This document shows, in pieces, positions 1 through 6,470 of a DNA stretch of 11,948 bases. Below the pieces are notes generated by a model. The model did no database searches. It was not told where the DNA came from and saw only the letters and a program-made list of their open reading frames with translations. The stretch's first letter is position 1. The number at the start of each line of letters is the position of its first letter. Both the position numbers and the translations under genes were made by a program. Location of the stretch: assembly GCA_018263655.1 (NCBI GenBank), contig JAANWY010000282.1, positions 1-11,948 of the forward strand, read 5' to 3'. Source of the DNA: Anaerolineales bacterium. GTDB lineage: Bacteria > Chloroflexota > Anaerolineae > Epilineales > JAANWY01.

Positions 1-33
1 TTTCAGCGTCCAGGACGCTCGAACTTGCGACGT

Positions 34-51
34 CCTGAGCCTGTCGAAGGG
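34..51 (+). repeat. CCTGAGCCTGTCGAAGGG interspersed repeat motif
   Basis: The motif belongs to a widespread bacterial interspersed repeat type, CCTGAG-N3-GTCGAAGG, recognised from general knowledge. A related form opens the fold-back element near 7276 (CCTGAGTAGGTCGAA). It is flanked on the left by a short inverted repeat, CAGGACG (11-17) against CGTCCTG (31-37). It has no coding role in the visible context. Confidence 0.5.
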
Positions 52-61
52 TTCGAGGCCT

Positions 62-151
62 GTCTGCGTGCCTGCCTGTCCTTCGGCGCGGGCAGGCAGG
101 TCGCACCTATCTGCGTGCCCCGCACAGGCAGGCGCACAGGCAGACGCAGAC
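62..151. repeat. Fold-back of CTGCCTG / CAGGCAG units
   Basis: GTCTGCGTGCCTGCCTGT (62-79) is nearly the reverse complement of ACAGGCAGACGCAGAC (136-151), differing by a two-base gap. Further CAGGCAGG and CACAGGCAGG copies lie in between, so the stretch can fold in several registers. It directly adjoins the 153-170 repeat copy, which suggests repeats accumulated here by nested insertion. Confidence 0.55.
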
Positions 152-152
152 A

Positions 153-170
153 GGAGACCTTCGCCCAGCA
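153..170 (+). repeat. Single copy of the GGAGACCTTCGCCCA repeat
   Basis: This copy matches the unit repeated at 10195-10376 (GGGAGACCTTCGCCCAACATT) and the variant tandemly repeated at 11849-11948. It shows that the family is dispersed through the window and not confined to the rpoD flanks. Confidence 0.6.
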
Positions 171-249
171 CTGTAACAAGTCGTTACTGCGCCCGGAGAT
201 CGTGTTCGTTTGCCACCACCACCTAACTCATGGTAAGATAAAGCTATGC

Positions 250-353
250 GGAGCGTTGAAACGCTCCCGAAACCTGCTAAAAGCAGGTTGAAATACAGCT
301 TCTTAATGCGTGTTCAACGCATTTTCCATATCAGCCGATGATTTCAATCATCG
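250..353. repeat. Cluster of four short hairpins sharing TTGAAA / TTCAA
   Basis: Four palindromes follow one another. They are GGAGCG-TTGAAA-CGCTCC (250-267), AACCTGCT-AAA-AGCAGGTT followed by GAAA (271-293), AATGCGT-GTTCA-ACGCATT (305-323) and CGATGATT-TC-AATCATCG (336-353). The stems differ completely in sequence, whereas a TTGAAA or TTCAA core recurs in or beside each one. I do not know the family with certainty. Candidates are an interspersed palindromic repeat cluster, the end of a decayed transposable element, or a structured RNA. Confidence 0.6.
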
Positions 354-511
354 TGCTGGTGGCGGGCTGAGGCCCTCCCCCAACCGTTACATGCGCCCGG
401 TTGAGCCTGGCCGCGGCAGCGCCTTGGCAAGAGGCCGATTTTCGACTGGCGAGGGGCCTTCCCTGAATGCGATTGGCAAACCTTCGCAAGAGTCTCCCTG
501 GGTTAGAGTTC

Positions 512-1462
512 ATGATTCAACGCTATCTGTGTCCTATTCTTTTCATCCTGTTGGCAGCCTGTGGCCAGGCACCTCACAAGCCGGCCTATCCCCTCACGGA
601 GAGTAAGATAACCATGTCTGACCAAAACCCGTATCGCTGTGATACGTCAAACATCGCCCATCGCGGAGCACGCAGCCTCGCTCCGGAGAACACACTGGCC
701 GCCGCCCGCAAAGGATTGGACGCCGGCGCCGACATGTGGGAGTTGGACGTACAGCTCACCGCTGCTGGCGCACTCATCTTGGTGCACGACGACACGCTGG
801 ACCGCACCTCGAATGTCGAGGAGGTCTTTCCGGATCGCCGGCCCTGGCGTGTGTCGGATTTCACGCTGGCGGAGATCCGGCAGCTCGACTTCGGATCCTG
901 GTTCAACGAGACGGACCCGTTCGGCGAGATTGCGGCCGGCAACGTCAGCACGGATGAACAAGAATCGTACGTCGACGAGCCGGCGCCCACCCTCCGCCAG
1001 GCGCTGGAATGGACCCGCGACAACGACTGGCGCGTGAACGTGGAGCTCAAGGCGCTGGGCGATGTGGCCGGCGCCGCTACCTTCGTCGAGGATGTCGTGT
1101 TCTTGATCGAAGAACTCGATATGGTTGATCGCGTGTTGATTTCGTCGTTCGACCACGATTATGTGAAGCGCGCCAAGACAGCGAATTCGGACGTGCGAGT
1201 TGGGGCGCTGGCCAACTGGCACATCGACGACGTCGCCGGCTACATCCGCGAGCTGGGCGCCGACGCTTACAATCCCAGCGTCAAGATCGTCGCCGCCCCC
1301 AGCATCCCGGCGCTGCGCGATCAGGGCATCGATGTTTTTGTTTACACGGTGAACGATGTGGAGAAGATGGCGGAATTGGCCGAGGCCGGCGCCAGCGGGC
1401 TGTTCACCGACTACCCGCAGCGACTGGCGCGGGTTCTAGAGCAATGTCGCAGCCGGGAGTGA
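512..1462 (+). CDS. Glycerophosphodiester phosphodiesterase, probable lipoprotein
   Basis: A 316-residue GDPD-family enzyme that hydrolyses glycerophosphodiesters to sn-glycerol 3-phosphate and an alcohol. From the 512 start, residues 1-17 form a lipoprotein signal (MIQRYLCPILFILLAAC, lipobox L-A-A-C17), implying export and lipid anchoring. The family signature is complete: H50-R51 followed by PENT, then E77-L-D79 (metal binding) and H92-D-D-T-L-D-R-T. Later come NVELK, LISSFDHD, VYTVND and a GLFTDYP ending. An alternative ATG at 614 has a better ribosome-binding site (GGAGAG, 598-603) and would give a cytoplasmic 282-residue enzyme with the whole catalytic domain. I prefer 512 because the lipobox is so clear. 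It lies 61 bp upstream of glpK, on the same strand, and feeds the same pathway. The gene could be glpQ or ugpQ by function; the symbol is left blank. Confidence 0.9.
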   Translation: MIQRYLCPILFILLAACGQAPHKPAYPLTESKITMSDQNPYRCDTSNIAHRGARSLAPENTLAAARKGLDAGADMWELDVQLTAAGALILVHDDTLDRTSNVEEVFPDRRPWRVSDFTLAEIRQLDFGSWFNETDPFGEIAAGNVSTDEQESYVDEPAPTLRQALEWTRDNDWRVNVELKALGDVAGAATFVEDVVFLIEELDMVDRVLISSFDHDYVKRAKTANSDVRVGALANWHIDDVAGYIRELGADAYNPSVKIVAAPSIPALRDQGIDVFVYTVNDVEKMAELAEAGASGLFTDYPQRLARVLEQCRSRE

Positions 1463-1523
1463 GCGTTGCGCCGGGGGCACGACAACGAATTCAGAATATG
1501 CAATTCGAGACAGGGACAACATC

Positions 1524-3050
1524 ATGGCAGGCAAGCAATATGCAGCAGCAGTCGACCAAGGGACGACCAGCACGCGATTCATGATCTTTGATCATGCCGG
1601 CAACGTCGCCGGCGTTCACCAGCTGGAGCACGAGCAAATCTATCCGCAGGCCGGCTGGGTCGAGCACGATCCGCTGGAGATCTGGGCGCGCACCCAGGAC
1701 GTGATCGAGGGCGCCATGCAGAAGTCAGGGGTGGCGACACCTGAGTTGGCGTCAATCGGCGTCACCAATCAGCGCGAGACCACCGTGGTTTGGGACAAGA
1801 ACACGGGCGAGCCCTACTACAACGCTATCGTCTGGCAGGACACGCGCACGGACAGGATCTGCAATGCGCTGGCCGTGGATGGCAGACAGGATCGATTCCG
1901 CGACAAAGTCGGCCTGCCGCTGGCCACCTATTTCTCCGGCCCCAAGATCAAGTGGATCCTGGATAACGTGGATGGCGTGCGGGCAGCGGCTGAACGCGGT
2001 GACGCCATCTTCGGCAACATCGATACCTGGGTGATTTGGAATCTGACGGGTGGCCCAAATGGCGGCGCACACGTCACTGACGTGACCAACGCCAGCCGGA
2101 CGATGTTGATGGATCTCGAGACGCTGAATTGGGATGACGAGATTCTGGGCATCATGGGTGTCCCACGCCAGATGCTGCCCGAGATTCGCCCGTCCAGCGA
2201 CCCCAATCTGTATGGCTCGACGCCGGCGAGCGGTCCGTTGGGCGGCGCCGTGCCTGTCTGTGGCGCGCTGGGCGACCAGCAGGGCGCGACTGTCGGGCAG
2301 ACCTGCTTCGCAGCGGGGGAGGCCAAGAACACCTACGGCACCGGCTGTTTCATGCTGCTCAACACCGGCACCGAAATTGTGCCCAGCGAGAGCGGCTTGC
2401 TGACGACGGTGGCGTACAAGATGGGGGATGAGCCGGCCATCTATGCGCTGGAGGGCTCCATTGCCATCACTGGCGCGCTGGTCCAGTGGCTGCGCGACAA
2501 TCTCGACTTCTTCGATTTCTCGCACCACGTCGAGGACTACGCCAAACAGGTCGAGGACAGCGGCGGCATCTACTTCGTGCCGGCTTTCTCGGGCCTCTTC
2601 GCGCCGTACTGGCGCTCCGACGCGCGCGGCGTCATCGTTGGCCTGACGCGCTACATCAACAAGGGCCACATCTGCCGCGCGGCTCTGGAGGCCACGGCGT
2701 ACCAGACCCGCGAGGTCTTGGACGCGATGGAGAAGGACTCGGGCGTGACGCTGGAGTCCCTCAAGGTCGATGGCGGCATGGTCTACAACGAGCTGCTGAT
2801 GCAATTTCAGGCCGATCTCTTGGGCGTCCCCGTCATCCGGCCGCAGGTCGCCGAGACGACGGCGTTGGGATCAGCTTACGCGGCCGGCTACGCCGTCGGT
2901 TTCTGGGATGACGTGGAGGCGCTGCGGGACAACTGGCTAATCGACAAGACTTGGAAGCCCCAGATGGATCGCGAGGAGTGCGAGGAACTGTATCGCGGCT
3001 GGAAAAAGGCCGTCGATCGCACCCTCGATTGGGTCGAGCAGAGCCAGTGA
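1524..3050 (+). CDS. glpK: Glycerol kinase
   Basis: A 508-residue FGGY-family kinase that phosphorylates glycerol with ATP to sn-glycerol 3-phosphate in the cytoplasm. The length is normal for GlpK (about 500). The amino-terminal phosphate-binding loop D11-Q-G-T-T-S-T-R is present, as are the glycerol-contacting residues R84-E85 (NQRETTV), W104 (VWQDTRT) and D251-Q252 (GALGDQQGA). The carboxy-terminal half carries GTGCFML, the KVDGGM motif and the ETTALGSAYAAG adenine-side segment. The ATG at 1524 follows ACAGGGA with suitable spacing. The last codons and the stop lie inside a CAGTNNN heptad repeat (3045-3079), so the extreme carboxy terminus (EQSQ) may be repeat-derived. The next gene, glpA, starts 72 bp downstream, so the two are probably cotranscribed. 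No glpF is visible. Confidence 0.96.
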   Translation: MAGKQYAAAVDQGTTSTRFMIFDHAGNVAGVHQLEHEQIYPQAGWVEHDPLEIWARTQDVIEGAMQKSGVATPELASIGVTNQRETTVVWDKNTGEPYYNAIVWQDTRTDRICNALAVDGRQDRFRDKVGLPLATYFSGPKIKWILDNVDGVRAAAERGDAIFGNIDTWVIWNLTGGPNGGAHVTDVTNASRTMLMDLETLNWDDEILGIMGVPRQMLPEIRPSSDPNLYGSTPASGPLGGAVPVCGALGDQQGATVGQTCFAAGEAKNTYGTGCFMLLNTGTEIVPSESGLLTTVAYKMGDEPAIYALEGSIAITGALVQWLRDNLDFFDFSHHVEDYAKQVEDSGGIYFVPAFSGLFAPYWRSDARGVIVGLTRYINKGHICRAALEATAYQTREVLDAMEKDSGVTLESLKVDGGMVYNELLMQFQADLLGVPVIRPQVAETTALGSAYAAGYAVGFWDDVEALRDNWLIDKTWKPQMDREECEELYRGWKKAVDRTLDWVEQSQ

Positions 3051-3109
3051 ACGGTGACCAGTGTTCAGTAAACAGTGTGGGGGCTTGGAATCCAACGACT
3101 GACCACTGA
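3045..3109. repeat. Heptad-repeat fold-back at the glpK stop codon
   Basis: Five consecutive 7-bp units run from 3045: CAGTGAA, CGGTGAC, CAGTGTT, CAGTAAA, CAGTGTG. The first unit contains the glpK stop. A right arm (CGACTGACCACTG, 3096-3108) is approximately the reverse complement of the left arm at 3059-3071 (10 of 13 bases). The intervening loop contains TGGAATCCAAC (3086-3096). The structure ends just before the glpA ribosome-binding site GAGGGAG (3113-3119). Confidence 0.55.
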
Positions 3110-3122
3110 TACGAGGGAGCAC

Positions 3123-4835
3123 ATGAAACGACTTAAGACTGAAATTCTGGTAATCGGCGGGGGCGCTACTGGCACAGGAATTGCCTGGGATGCCGCCCTG
3201 CGTGGCTTCCGTGTGGTGCTGGTGGAAAAGCGTGACCTGACCCACGGTACCACGGGCCGGTACCACGGGTTGCTACACAGTGGCGGTCGCTATCCGGTCA
3301 AGGACCCCGACAGCGCCAGAGAGTGCATTATCGAAAACCGTATTCTGCGCCGCACGCACGCTCACTGCATCGAAGACACGAGTGGATTTTTCGTCGTCAC
3401 ACCCGAGGACGCCGACAGCGACTACCCCGATCGGTTCAAGGCGGCTTGCGATGAGGTTGGCATTCCGTGTCGAGAAATCTCGGTGGCCGAAGCCTTGCGT
3501 CGAGAGCCTCTCCTGAACCCGCGCATCAACCGCGTCTTCGAAGTTCCCGATGGCGCCGCCGACAGCTTCCTGGCGACTCACGCGACTGCTCAGGCGGCGC
3601 GGGCGGCCGGCGCCCAGGTGTTGACCTATCACGAGGTTGTGGACCTGATCGTGCAAGGCGGCGAAGGGGATCAACAAGTGGTGGGCGCCAAAGTGCTTGA
3701 CGTAGCCAGCGGCGAAGACGTCGAGGTTCATGCCGATCTGACGATCACGGCCGCCGGCGCGTGGGCCGGCCAGATTGCGGCGATGGCCGGCTGTGAAGTC
3801 AAAATGACGCCCGGCAAAGGCGCCATGATCGCCATGAACCATCGCGTTTGCAACACGGTGCTCAACCGCTGCAAGATGCCGGGCGATGGCGACATCATCG
3901 TACCCATTCACACCGTGGCCGTCATCGGCACCACCGACGAACACGTTGACGACCCCGAGAACCTGCGCATCGAGCCATGGGAAGTTCAGTTGATGCTAGA
4001 CGAGGGCGAGAAAATGATCCCCGGCATCAGCCAGGCGCGTGTAGTGCGCGCCTGGGCCGGCGTGCGGCCCTTGTATCAGGAGACAGAAGCGGCGGACACC
4101 CGGGACGTGACACGTTCCTTCACCTTGCTGGATCACCAAGAACGGGACGGCGTAGCCGGCTTCTTGACCATGACGGGCGGCAAATGGACCACCTTCCGCA
4201 TGATGGCCGCGAAGGCCGTCGATGTTGCCTGTGAGAAGCTGGGCGTACAGCGTTCGTGCAAGACGGCTAGCACGCCCGTGCCTGGCGTGGATCAAGGCCA
4301 CTACTGGCTAGGCCACCGGTTGCACGAGGTCGAGGAGAAGCGTCTCCAGGGCGAGCTCGTTTGCGAGTGCGAGTTGGTCACCCGCGCCATGCTGGAAAAC
4401 GCCGCGCGCCAGAACCCCACGCTGACGCTCGACGATTTGCGTCGTGACGTGCGGTTGGGCATGGGGCCGTGCCAGGGCGGGTTCTGCACCTATCGAGCTG
4501 TGGGAATTCTGCACGAAATGGCGGAAGGTGGAGATTGGAGATTGGAGAATGGAGAACGGAGAATGGAGAATGGAGGGTGGAGAGTGGAATCCAACCTCCA
4601 TCCTCCATTCTCCAACCCCAACTTGTTGCTCCGCGACTTCCTCCAGGAACGTTGGAAAGGCCTAACCCCCATCCTATGGGGCCGGCAGCTCAAACAAGAG
4701 CGGCTGGACGAGCTCATCTATCTGAGTCTGATGAACGTCGATCACCTGCCCGGTGCAGAACTGAGCAGCCCTCTGAGTGATTTCTATCTTTTCGACACCA
4801 CTCCCGGCGAAGAGACGGAGGCGTCGGATGCTTGA
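3123..4835 (+). CDS. glpA: Respiratory glycerol-3-phosphate dehydrogenase, FAD subunit A
   Basis: A 570-residue GlpA that oxidises sn-glycerol 3-phosphate to dihydroxyacetone phosphate with FAD, acting with GlpB and GlpC at the membrane. The Rossmann motif G12-G-G14-A-T-G17 opens the protein, followed by the family signature RYHGLLHSGGRY. The carboxy-terminal BFD-like [2Fe-2S] domain has C414-E-C416 and C450-QGGF-C455. I chose the ATG at 3123 because it follows a strong GAGGGAG site and starts just before the FAD motif. An in-frame ATG at 3075 would translate the upstream repeat. Residues about 469-500 are unusual (GDWRLENGERRMENGGWRVE and beyond): they are encoded by a 7-bp-period repeat inserted in frame. 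This makes the protein longer than E. coli GlpA (about 540). The stop overlaps the glpB start by 8 bp, indicating translational coupling. Confidence 0.95.
   Translation: MKRLKTEILVIGGGATGTGIAWDAALRGFRVVLVEKRDLTHGTTGRYHGLLHSGGRYPVKDPDSARECIIENRILRRTHAHCIEDTSGFFVVTPEDADSDYPDRFKAACDEVGIPCREISVAEALRREPLLNPRINRVFEVPDGAADSFLATHATAQAARAAGAQVLTYHEVVDLIVQGGEGDQQVVGAKVLDVASGEDVEVHADLTITAAGAWAGQIAAMAGCEVKMTPGKGAMIAMNHRVCNTVLNRCKMPGDGDIIVPIHTVAVIGTTDEHVDDPENLRIEPWEVQLMLDEGEKMIPGISQARVVRAWAGVRPLYQETEAADTRDVTRSFTLLDHQERDGVAGFLTMTGGKWTTFRMMAAKAVDVACEKLGVQRSCKTASTPVPGVDQGHYWLGHRLHEVEEKRLQGELVCECELVTRAMLENAARQNPTLTLDDLRRDVRLGMGPCQGGFCTYRAVGILHEMAEGGDWRLENGERRMENGGWRVESNLHPPFSNPNLLLRDFLQERWKGLTPILWGRQLKQERLDELIYLSLMNVDHLPGAELSSPLSDFYLFDTTPGEETEASDA
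4530..4614. repeat. GGAGNNN heptad-repeat fold-back inside glpA
   Basis: Eight units of the form GGAGNNN plus a ninth, GGAATCC, run with exact 7-bp spacing from 4530 to 4592 (GGAGATT, GGAGATT, GGAGAAT, GGAGAAC and so on). The right part folds back: 4564-4582 pairs with 4596-4614 through 19 positions including one G-U, with a 13-base loop. The repeat is translated in frame as residues about 469-498 of GlpA, after the [2Fe-2S] cysteines. Confidence 0.8.
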
Positions 4836-6222
4836 TTTGCTCGTAATCGGCGCCGGCCTGGCCGGTCTGACTGCCGCGTACACCGCTGCCAAGGCCGGCC
4901 TGCGGGTGTGCGTGATCGCCAAGGGCATGGGGACCACCCACTGGAGCGCCGGCACCGTGGACGTGCTCGGCTACTATCCCAACAGCAGTGCTGAGCCAGT
5001 CCAGCGGCCGCTGGAGAATGTCCAGACCCTGATCGAGGCACAACCAGAACACCCCTACGCCCTGCTGGGCACGGCGCAACTGTCCGATGCCCTGAAAGCG
5101 TTTGCAGTCCTGACCGGGGAGATCAGCTTGCCCTATGCCGGGGCTGCCAACGGCGGCGAAAACTTGCTGCTCCCATCGCCGGCTGGCGCACCCCGGCCAA
5201 CGTTCCTCGCGCCTCTGACCCAACGAGCCGGCGATCTCAGTCACCCCGATCCATTTCTGATCGTAGGATTTCGGGGCCTGGGTGACTTCTTCCCGGAGTT
5301 GATTGCGGCCAATCTGTGCGAACTGGGCTACGATGCTCGGGCTGCTTTTCTGCCCATTGACCTGATTACCGACCGGCAGGACTTCAACACCGTGCAATTG
5401 GCCACCGAACTGGAGAATCGGGGGCGTCGCTCAAGACTGGCTGCCGAGCTAAAGCGACTGGTTCAGCCCGGCGAGCGCATCGGCCTGCCAGCCATTTTAG
5501 GCCTGGATGACCATCTGGCCGTGTTGGCTGACTTGCAAGCTCAGGTTAGCGCTTCCGTCTTTGAGATACCTACCTTGCCGCCCAGCGTGCCCGGTATCCG
5601 TCTGCACAAGGCCCTGTGCCGGCGGTTGGAGGAACTGGGGGTGCGGGTGGAGGCCGGCATGGAAGTCGTCGGCTTCCGCAGCGGAGGGCAGGCCCGGGCT
5701 CGTTTTGGAAGCCCTCAACAAGTTGAGGGCTTCGTCCAATCTCCAATTCCCAATCCGAAATCCGAAATCCGAAATCCGAAATCCCTTTTGTGGGTGGCGA
5801 GTGAGACAACGGCTCGCCCGCTCAAGCACCACGCTGCGAACTTCCTGCTGGCAACGGGCGGGATACTGGGCGGCGGGTTCGACAGTGACTACACGGGTCG
5901 GGTGTGGGAGACGATTTTCGACCTGCCGCTGACGACGCCGCAGAAGCGCAGCGAGTGGTTCCGCCCCAAGTTCTTGGACCCAGCCGGCCACCCCGTATAC
6001 CGGGGCGGTGTGCGCGTCAACAAGCAATTTCAGCCGGTAAAGGCTGACGGTGCTCCCGTGTATGAGAATCTCTGGGCCGCCGGCGGCTGTCTCGCCCAGG
6101 CCGACCCGATTCACGAACGCAGTCTGGAAGGTATCGCGATTACCACGAGTGTAGCTGCAGCACAACAGATCGTGGGAAGTGGTTGGGCGCGGGGGGGACG
6201 CGGTTCTGGCTCTCTCCGCTGA
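4828..6222 (+). CDS. glpB: Respiratory glycerol-3-phosphate dehydrogenase, subunit B
   Basis: A 464-residue GlpB flavoprotein that associates with GlpA and GlpC and helps pass electrons from glycerol 3-phosphate to the membrane quinone pool. The amino terminus has the dinucleotide-binding motif MLDLLVIGAGLAGLTAAYTA and the GlpB-type WSAGTVDVLGYYP segment. The carboxy-terminal part has FLLATGGILGGG, GGVRVNKQFQP, ENLWAAGGCL and a closing EGIAITTSVAAAQQI helix. The ATG at 4828 follows GGAG (4817-4820) and overlaps glpA by 8 bp. E. coli GlpB is about 419 residues. Much of the excess here is residues about 294-320 (GSPQQVEGFVQSPIPNPKSE and onward), encoded by a hairpin plus heptad repeat inserted in frame just before the strand leading to the LATGG motif. 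It is transcribed toward the minus-strand peroxiredoxin gene. Confidence 0.92.
   Translation: MLDLLVIGAGLAGLTAAYTAAKAGLRVCVIAKGMGTTHWSAGTVDVLGYYPNSSAEPVQRPLENVQTLIEAQPEHPYALLGTAQLSDALKAFAVLTGEISLPYAGAANGGENLLLPSPAGAPRPTFLAPLTQRAGDLSHPDPFLIVGFRGLGDFFPELIAANLCELGYDARAAFLPIDLITDRQDFNTVQLATELENRGRRSRLAAELKRLVQPGERIGLPAILGLDDHLAVLADLQAQVSASVFEIPTLPPSVPGIRLHKALCRRLEELGVRVEAGMEVVGFRSGGQARARFGSPQQVEGFVQSPIPNPKSEIRNPKSLLWVASETTARPLKHHAANFLLATGGILGGGFDSDYTGRVWETIFDLPLTTPQKRSEWFRPKFLDPAGHPVYRGGVRVNKQFQPVKADGAPVYENLWAAGGCLAQADPIHERSLEGIAITTSVAAAQQIVGSGWARGGRGSGSLR
5708..5785. repeat. Hairpin plus heptad repeat inside glpB
   Basis: A perfect 12-bp stem, GAAGCCCTCAAC (5708-5719) with GTTGAGGGCTTC (5722-5733), is separated by AA. 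It is followed by 7-bp units: CCAATCT, CCAATTC, CCAATCC, then GAAATCC four times (5736-5784). The reverse strand of the first units reads GGAGATTGG, the same heptad type as in glpA. The insert is translated in frame (residues about 294-320). Confidence 0.75.
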
Positions 6223-6313
6223 CGACGGTCTCGCCTTCGCGGCTGGCGTCTCTAGCCCGAACAGGCCGACTTGATTGGCGCCGGCCGGGGGCAGCCATGT
6301 GGGTGGCCACCAC

Positions 6314-6349
6314 GCCCAACAGAGGCGCGCCGGCGCGCCTCTGTTGGGC
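6314..6349. terminator. Perfect 36-bp palindrome between convergent genes
   Basis: GCCCAACAGAGGCGCGCC (6314-6331) is followed immediately by its exact reverse complement (6332-6349). As RNA this gives a 16-bp G+C-rich stem with a four-base loop in either direction. It lies between the ends of glpB and the minus-strand peroxiredoxin gene, where a bidirectional terminator would be expected. Neither side has a clear U tract, so intrinsic termination is only probable. Confidence 0.55.
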
Positions 6350-6379
6350 TCTGATCCTGGTTCAGGTCAACTGCTAGTC

Positions 6380-6470
6380 CAGCAGTTCCAATTCGTTCGG
6401 CCCGGATCTAACGATCCAGGCCGAACGACGGGGATCTGGCGATCCTCTTAGAACAAATCTGGGTCGACTG
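6380..6470 (+). mobile_element. 91-bp MITE-like element, copy A
   Basis: A 91-bp element matches, in inverted orientation, the one at 11604-11694 (about 79% identical by hand alignment). The ends are imperfect inverted repeats, CAGCAGTTCC at the left and GGGTCGACTG at the right. Inside are two hairpins of the form GGATC-N4-GATCC. The first is extended to a 15-bp arm (6394-6408 with 6413-6427, one mismatch); the second is at 6432-6445. CTAGTC flanks it on both sides (6374-6379 and 6471-6476), as a target duplication would. It encodes no protein. Confidence 0.72.

Larger units (their letters stand above)
1..511. other. Gene-free leader region made of repeats
   Basis: I see no credible protein-coding gene here. 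Open frames in this stretch are short, overlap on both strands and translate repeat sequence. The region contains a CCTGAGCCTGTCGAAGGG motif (34-51), a fold-back of CTGCCTG/CAGGCAG units (62-151), one copy of the GGAGACCTTCGCCCAGCA repeat (153-170) and a cluster of four hairpins (250-353). From 354 to 511 I find no clear structure beyond G+C-rich sequence leading into the phosphodiesterase gene. I did not find a convincing -35/-10 pair for that gene. Confidence 0.7.
6223..6470. other. Convergent intergenic region glpB / peroxiredoxin
   Basis: No gene is visible. The region contains a perfect 36-bp palindrome (6314-6349) and a 91-bp inverted-repeat element (6380-6470) ending one base before the peroxiredoxin stop codon. 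The stretch 6223-6313 shows nothing I can identify. Confidence 0.7.

Noticed and set aside
25..291. Small protein gene at the left end
   Set aside because: It runs through the fold-back and hairpin repeats, has no ribosome-binding site and resembles no protein family I know.
1752..2804. A 350-residue antisense frame opposite glpK
   Set aside because: It is a shadow of the G+C-rich glpK codon pattern with no recognisable motif.
3075..3122. Upstream start for GlpA at 3075
   Set aside because: It would translate the heptad fold-back and place 16 unrelated residues before the FAD motif. The ATG at 3123 has GAGGGAG immediately upstream.
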